From Stratiolaelaps scimitus (lineage: Eukaryota; Arthropoda; Arachnida; Mesostigmata; Laelapidae), in the NCBI GenBank assembly GCA_019614645.1, contig JABWDB010000001.1, forward strand, positions 9,779,501 to 9,843,500: DNA of 64,000 bases. Reading direction: 5' to 3'. A model generated the notes under the pieces. That model was not told the DNA's origin, ran no database searches, and was given only the letters and a program-made list of their open reading frames with translations. A program made the position numbers and the translations under genes. Below, in pieces: positions 58,301-64,000 of this stretch; the stretch's first letter is position 1, and every line of letters starts with the position of its first letter.

Positions 58301-58977
58301 TGTAGGCAGTGGAGTGCGCAAAATGCTGTCCCTAGAGGCACTCCAGCCTGTCTTTGGCCCCCTTCGTCACATGCCCGTGTACAGTCCCACCGAGTCTGAA
58401 ATGGGCAGAAATCCTCCGCTCCGATGCGTTTGTTGCCTCCGCCCACCCAGCGCTGACGTCGCCGTCGCGCTCCAAGGATTTTGCTGTGCCCGTGCACGAC
58501 TACTCAAGCAGCCGCAACGGTGGACCAACCGACCGACCACCGGTCGCTAGGTCGGTTTCGATTTGCCTCGCTCTCCGCCCAGCATACTACGGCAAACCGC
58601 AGGGCGTCCGCGGTAGCTCGGTGACTAGTGCGCGGCACACCATCAGCGGCTGCGGCACAAGGAGACCGCAGTGCCGCGCTTTGGATATAACAACGATCCC
58701 CCACGAGGGCAGAGTGCACCCTGTGACAGGATCACGAGACAGACCAAGCACAGGAAAGGTGCTCCCCATAACAACAACCTGGATTGTGTCTTTCTTCTCC
58801 GCCTTCTTATCGACGCGGACAACCCGCCAATCAACCCCTCGCAATCCTTGACGCTGAACAAGCCAGAAAGATCCTGAGACTAGACTAACGACTTCAGGAC
58901 TTAACGGGACTCGGCCGGGACGTCGGCTGCGCGGCGACATGTCGCGCGTCGGCTCTGGCCGCGGCCTCCTTCATGAG
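58300..58977 (+). promoter_or_regulatory. GC/CpG-rich island, possible promoter and first exon of a downstream gene
   Basis: GC-rich, CpG-rich sequence in otherwise AT-rich surroundings. It ends in a short ATG frame at 58939-58977 (MSRVGSGRGLLHE) that runs straight into a strong donor, GAG|GTACGT. That arrangement is what a 5' UTR plus first coding exon would look like. No second exon could be linked within the window, so this is a weak inference. Confidence 0.25.
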
Positions 58978-59942
58978 GTACGTATGCTTTTCCCAAAGTT
59001 TTTTTTTCTGTCTTCTCACTCGCGATCAGATGCTGATGAGTCGTAAGTCCTCGTAAAGTAAGAACTCGTCAGTGACTTTGTTGTGTCAAAAAAAATGGGC
59101 AAATGGCAATAAATGATCCTCACCATGTTTCAAAGCCTCGTATGAACCTATTATTAGTTAAAGGTATCTATCAGTTTAGCCAGTCTGTGCATCTATGTAC
59201 ATGCAAGTAGATAAATCTAGTTCAAACACTCCAAATATAGCTTAGTACGGGTTATTCAGTACGGCTGATCAATTGTACCTTCTGCATATGTGTGGCCATC
59301 GAGGTTCACGAAAATGAACAACATGTGTTCATCGACAAAAGTCCCTGCCTCCTTTTTCAAGAGATTCTCCTACATCTCTACATTAATCTCTTCGCTAGGC
59401 GGTTCACTGAAACATTTATCGGTACACATCACAGGCTTCTAACATCCTTTCGCCTTTATACGTCAAGAGAGCTCATTTTCAAATTGGCTTCTATTATAAC
59501 TACAAATAGAAAAGGAGTACCTTTGTTATTATATAAAACGCCCACTTTTGCGGAGGAGTGCTCCCGATTCTCGCTGACGTAGGTCGAATTTACGGCGGAA
59601 TCGATTCGATATAAGTGCACATGCATCTGCTTGCTTCCTATCAGATGCATCATCGCAAAGGCATCGAGGCACGAACTGCATTAGCTTGGAAGGAATACAA
59701 GGAATAGGCAGCTTCAAGAAGCTTCAGCGATCGAAAAATGGAAGCAGCCTTGACGTGGTTAAATTGTCACTACAATTGACAACTGCATTATTATGAAGTC
59801 TGCAATAGTTATGACTGCGATAATTATTACATTATTATAAGAGCACACACACATATGTTTTTTCCTCTCTCTCAGCACGAATGCGTTCCAATGGGCGTCA
59901 TTTTGGCCTGCTTGCGTTTGAGATGGTGTTTTGAGTATAAAT

Positions 59943-60090
59943 CTTAAGGGCGGCGGACCGAACGGATATTCGCCCAGCTCAAATGTAACTAACAGCGCAG
60001 CGAGCTGAGATAAACAACTCAGAGCATTGGAAAAATTACCCGCTCGCAGCTGGAGTTCGAATTCGGTTGTATCCTCATAGGTGTGACCAG
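59943..60090 (-). repeat. SINE-like copy, minus orientation (head-to-head with next)
   Basis: Read on the minus strand, it has a B-box-like GAATTCGAACTCC (about 60050-60062), then TTACATTTGAG and a tail CGGTCCGCCGCCCTTAAG. The tail matches the plus-strand copy's ACATTTAACGGTCCGCCTTAAG except for a 4-base insertion. Two copies of the same tail in inverted order point to two insertions of one SINE family. Confidence 0.5.
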
Positions 60091-60102
60091 TGGTCGAGGC
60101 CG

Positions 60103-60206
60103 GTGACGTGGCGCATTCGTGTGCGCCTTACACCAGGAGCCACAACACGTAGATGCACGGATTCGATTCCCATCATGTACGTTTACATTTAACGGTCCGC
60201 CTTAAG
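60103..60206 (+). repeat. SINE-like copy, plus orientation
   Basis: The A-box-like GTGGCGCATTCGTGTGCG and the B box GGATTCGATTCCC (60159-60171) are followed by a short tail ending CGGTCCGCCTTAAG at 60206. The head matches 28751-28812 and the tail matches 59943-59960 inverted. This gives the best picture of the family: a tRNA-derived head and a tail of about 35 bases. Confidence 0.6.
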
Positions 60207-60234
60207 AAGCAATGCAAAAGTAATACCGTGGATT

Positions 60235-60372
60235 TTCTTTGAGAGGAGATTTTCTTGAAACGCACGGCCTTCACCAGAGACATTCCAATCACCATTCCAT
60301 TACCATGGTTTACCAATATGGAATGGATTGTAAATGTTAGGAATGGTTAACATAACCCATCTCAGAAACGGC
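60235..60372 (+). repeat. Dispersed repeat, copy 2
   Basis: Matches 51935-52054 in ordered blocks (GAGAGGAGA, AAACGCACGG, ACATTCCAATCACCAT, CATCTCAGAAACGG). It lies directly after the SINE pair at 59.94-60.21 kb. An internal palindrome-like region (CCATTCCATTACCATGG) is present only in this copy. Confidence 0.65.
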
Positions 60373-60605
60373 TTCTATCACTAGACTTATTCTGGAGGCA
60401 ATGCTTGGTCCAGGCGATGCTGTCCAGGCGATTTCGGCTATCGGCGCGGGTTTAACGACAAGAAAACTGAACAAACATTGAGGGTCCATTGATTAAAACC
60501 CACAAGGGCACGTGCGAACCGATTGTTTTTTGCGTGTACTGACTGTGCGATCTGTTGAAGCTAATGTACTCCACACATACCTTTGTCACTTCTCTTATGC
60601 TGAAC

Positions 60606-61170
60606 AAGAGATTTCATATCTCTTAGAGCGATCTCGCGCAATATCCTGATCGAAAGACTAATGCGAGGGGATACCAAGGAGCGCTGGGGAAGACAACACC
60701 TGATCACAGAGCACCAATTTGCTTATGGGAAGGGACAACCGGCTGTCTCCTGGTTATCTTTAATTATATTGCATTGTTGACGAATTCCGGCGAAGCTATA
60801 GATATCGTATATTCTAACTTTAAGAGTGTCTTCGGGAGTATGCCTCCGACCTGTTGTTACTGGTCGATGTTAGACTCTCAGGGGGTCGACGGATATGTTA
60901 TTCAACTGGGGACTTCGGGCATTCTGTATAAAGAAGGTAAATGTGTATAGCAAGCTCTACGAGGCAGACGTTATTCAATTTTTATAGTATGCTAATCAGC
61001 ACAGCTTCCATGGCGAGCAGGCAATCTTGATCTTTTCGGAAAATACAAAAATATTTAAACGCAGAGTTGAGCAAGCGCAATGCTGGATGAAGATCGATCG
61101 AAATCTTATCTCTGGGGGTCCGGATCAGGCAGCACACATAAAGCATCTTAGGAGAATAGTGAAAAATTAA
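60606..61170 (+). pseudogene. Decayed non-LTR retrotransposon reverse transcriptase
   Basis: Three reverse-transcriptase blocks can be read in order, in shifting frames with stops between. HQFAYGKG at 60712 resembles the usual HQFGFRKG. IDIVYSNFKSVFGSMPP at 60798 resembles D-VYLDFSKAFDSVPH. LIFSENTKIFKR at 61027 sits where F-ADDTKI is expected. The spacing fits CR1/Jockey-type elements. The catalytic Asp pair is replaced and stops interrupt the frame, so the copy is dead. No endonuclease domain was seen. The exact clade is not resolved. Confidence 0.6.
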
Positions 61171-61301
61171 GATATATATCTTATAATGTTTGATTTGACT
61201 GGGGGTGACACGAGGAGAGGGTCCGTACTAAAGGCAAAATCCGTGACTCAATCTCAGCGTGGTGTGGTGAACTTTTATCCAGGGAGCACTCATCGCGTAC
61301 A

Positions 61302-61352
61302 CACATTATTATACCCGCATTTCGCACTCACCGCGTAGGGTATAATAATGTG
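61302..61352. repeat. Perfect 15-bp inverted repeat, 21-base loop
   Basis: CACATTATTATACCC (61302-61316) pairs exactly with GGGTATAATAATGTG (61338-61352). The near-identical phrases GCACTCATCGCGTA and GCACTCACCGCGTA occur before the stem and inside the loop. It lies 130 bases beyond the reverse-transcriptase relic. Confidence 0.9.
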
Positions 61353-64000
61353 AAATCTAATACCCTTTATTACAATAAAAGTTAAAGCGATTTTCGACAA
61401 AAAAGCTGTCCTCCAATATAACAAGTGACAGCAGAAGTTAACTATCTTTTAATTAAATATCTATTAGCAAACATAATTGGTAGGAACCTACGTTGTTCTA
61501 CTTTTAAGGAGCTCAGTACCTTCTCGTGACAATCCCTAATGACGTGCCAAGGACGGCAATCACAGTCAACCTACTACAGAGGAAGCTCCTCAGTAATGAG
61601 ACGACCTTAAGTGGGAGCATTAACAAATACGATTCCAGAATTAATAATTTTTGTTTTTATATAATAATAATAATCGGGCAGTTTTGCTTTGAGATGAAAA
61701 TTGAAGGGTAAGTGTGCTCAACAATCGCAGGCTTGGTGACAATTTCTCGTCATGTTGACAATTGTGGAAAACTGCTGAAACAAGATAACCAATCTTATCA
61801 TAATGTTCACCCCTACCCTGCGGACACCTCAGCTCCTAGGTCCTGTATGACTTGCCGACCATGATATGTAACGGCAAATTGAATCGTTCACCGTACACGG
61901 ATAAAGTTGAATAGCATTGGATAGCATTTCAAGGAACCAATATGACGCCCCTTATTAAAGGAAGCTAAGGAATATGTGTCATTGCACAATACCGTGGGCG
62001 CTGGCAGCACAACGAAATATTATATTAAGTTGGTGATTTGGCGAAAATGGGATCGATGTTTAAAAGAAAGCCCAATCGTTAAGCTACAAAGATTGTATTG
62101 TTCTTATTATAAAATGCATGTTGGATTGCCGTACAGTAAATTCGTGTGGTATTCAATCCGATACCTATATATTGGATGCGATATTTCGATAGATGGCAGA
62201 TACCTTGTTGAATAGTGCGAGCTGAATGCTTGCACCCTGATTGTCCAGGTTAGGTATTATTAAAAAATATTAACTTTCCTCGATGCGTACCTTAAACCAA
62301 TGTACAACGGCAAAATGAGGCTTTTTGGTTCAGAATATAGCTTTAATCGAAAAACTACCTCATGGCTATCGGCCGCGCATTCATTCAAACCGAGATATAT
62401 TCATGGAACTATGGTATTTACACTACTTAAGCTCTCAGACAGAGAATTATATTGAGTTTTAAGGAATAATATTTAGTTAAGGTTCATCGAATAAGGGGAG
62501 GGTTAAGCGGCACATTCCTCGCCAGCACACTCGATATAGGAACACTATTATATTGGCGAAAATCGACTGCCATTTGTTCAACGTTTGGGAGGCGCAAGCG
62601 CGCGACGCAACGCGTACGTGTTCTAGTATGCAGATTTGGATTTAGTTTAGATTTGGTAAGGATTTGCCAATGTCGAAGGCTTCCTCAAAAAGGCGGCCTC
62701 TTCGACAATCTTTTCATCCGTAAAGGGGTCAGAAGATCATCGACTATCCTTCCTGGTGCGCATTTTAGAGCGTATTATTATCATATTATTACGAAGGTAA
62801 GTCGAAAAGTCTCATCCATTCGCGCTCTGTTGAATTCGTGGCTAGGTAGCGCTGAGGTGACATACCCGAAGACTTGTTTTCGGATATTTGGTAAAATGAT
62901 AAACACGATTATTCAGAAGATACATAAAAAATAACTTCCCTGACAGATTCGAGTTAACCCGCGATGTATTTAATATATAAATAATAGAAAGAAATAGCAA
63001 ATGAATCGTTTTATTTATAATTAAAAAAACCAAAATTTGTAAAGGTCTACATATAGATATATATATATAGCGTATATTACAAATAAGCTATGCCCCTTAT
63101 TATTATTACCTTTAAATTTACCCCATTCGAGAAGGGAAACACTTCCAATTAGTTGGAAGACTGTAGAGCGATTTAATTCTTCAAACGGGATCCTATGCCG
63201 AATCAATATGGAATATATAGAACGTGTAACATGTCTTGATTTTGATATCCACCAAAACATATGCCTTGATACAGGCTATTGTCTGCGCGACATGATCCCT
63301 CCTCCGCCAGCACAAAACATACATGTACACATAGAATAGTATGAGGCTTTTGCGATATTTTCGTTTCTTCCACTATATCTATGGGTTAACGTGAATGAAA
63401 ACCAAAACCTACAACTCACTTCATCTGGTTTTAAGGGCAACCGACAGACGATTCCTTGACTTAACATGAAGCTTTCCTGACCTCCACGAAATACTTCGAC
63501 AAGCTCGTGTCAGCAAGGCGACAATTTGTCGAGTGTCCACCCTATATGATCCTCAGGCTATGTCCCTTGCCGGTGTAGCTTTCAAAAGCCATTTTCATCG
63601 CGGGCGATGTTTCAGTTGCGCCTTCCACTGACCAACTGTAGGCCGTTGATTGAGGTTGAATAAGGATACCTGAAAGCATGGAGGGACTCATTTTATATCC
63701 GATGCCGCATTGAGAAACATCGATGTTCAATGCCTTGAGGAAGTGAGCGTAGTGGCTAGCCAGAGTAGATGTTCGTGGCACCTGCCAAGATCGAAGCTTA
63801 CACTAGGAAATGGCATACCCCGTCCAAGGCTCGACGATTGACACCATAAGTAACTTTGTGTGCACTCGGCGATTTAGACCACATTATGCAGCAGTAACAT
63901 TTTCGTATCAACGCGGAAAAATGCACGAAATGCACTTTGTCCAAATTGCTGTGGATTACCGTAAATCCTGCTGCGCACATTCTGTTGAGGACTTGTTAGA
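61353..64000. other. Terminal stretch, no recognised gene
   Basis: AT-rich sequence. Short frames at 61976-62215, 62653-62934 and 63542-63781 (minus) read as protein-like but match no family that I can name, and they lack convincing splice sites. Fragments of mobile elements are possible. Confidence 0.4.

Noticed and set aside
58354..58851. 165-codon plus-strand open frame
   Set aside because: No recognisable domain and low-complexity Thr/Ser/Arg content. It overlaps a CpG-rich island in which several frames on both strands are open, which is expected from GC-rich composition. No consistent splice sites were found.
62790..62880. TCGAAAAGTCTCATCC motif resembling a mariner terminal repeat
   Set aside because: No inverted partner was found within the window and there is no transposase frame nearby.

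Overview
The window is eukaryotic, intron-rich nuclear DNA. It is dominated by one large plus-strand gene, the pore-forming alpha-1 subunit of a T-type (Cav3) voltage-gated calcium channel (Drosophila Ca-alpha1T / vertebrate CACNA1G-I family). I placed 23 exon positions between 2665 and 38155 by joining canonical GT/AG boundaries with matching phase. They give one continuous frame of about 1673 codons, from the end of the I-II linker through domains II, III and IV to a TAA stop. Domain I and the 5' end lie upstream of the window. The pore signatures seen are TQEDW (II), SKDGW (III) and TGDNW (IV), the E, D, D part of the EEDD filter that defines Cav3. An arthropod is likely from gene style and protein similarity, possibly a chelicerate such as a mite; that placement is inference.

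The most informative element is a pair of homologous alternative exons for the domain II S5-P turret. Exon 4a (9638-9758) has a short turret with two cysteines. Exon 4b (18168-18321) has a longer turret with six. They share boundary phases, and including both or neither breaks the frame, so they must be mutually exclusive. In snail LCav3, splicing of the same domain II turret controls Na+ versus Ca2+ permeability. Here the two exons lie 8.4 kb apart. Other coding oddities are a collagen-like Gly-X-Y run in the II-III linker, tandem donors in exon 7, an Ala/Gln/Thr/Asn-rich C-terminal exon, and three C-terminal donors followed at once by in-frame stops.

Layout: 1-2664 is a GC-rich opening, possibly a linker exon, followed by AT-rich intron. 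2665-19524 is domain II, with two large introns full of (AT)n, (CT)n, (TGAT)n and (GTT)n tracts and one 412-bp mariner-like MITE. 19771-25342 is the II-III linker. 26058-31770 is domain III. 32030-34045 is domain IV. 35414-38155 is the C-terminal tail. From 38156 to about 49000 the sequence is AT-rich with many AAT/ATT tracts, probably a long 3' UTR (candidate poly(A) site near 44000) passing into intergenic DNA.

From about 49000 to 64000 I recognise no protein gene. This part holds a perfect 24-bp-arm hairpin, a roughly 170-bp (AT)n tract, GC-rich islands (one ending in a possible first coding exon at 58939-58977), tRNA-derived SINE-like repeats including a head-to-head pair near 60 kb, a two-copy dispersed repeat, and a decayed non-LTR reverse transcriptase at 60606-61170. 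No CRISPR array, intact tRNA, rRNA or bacterial-type feature was seen.
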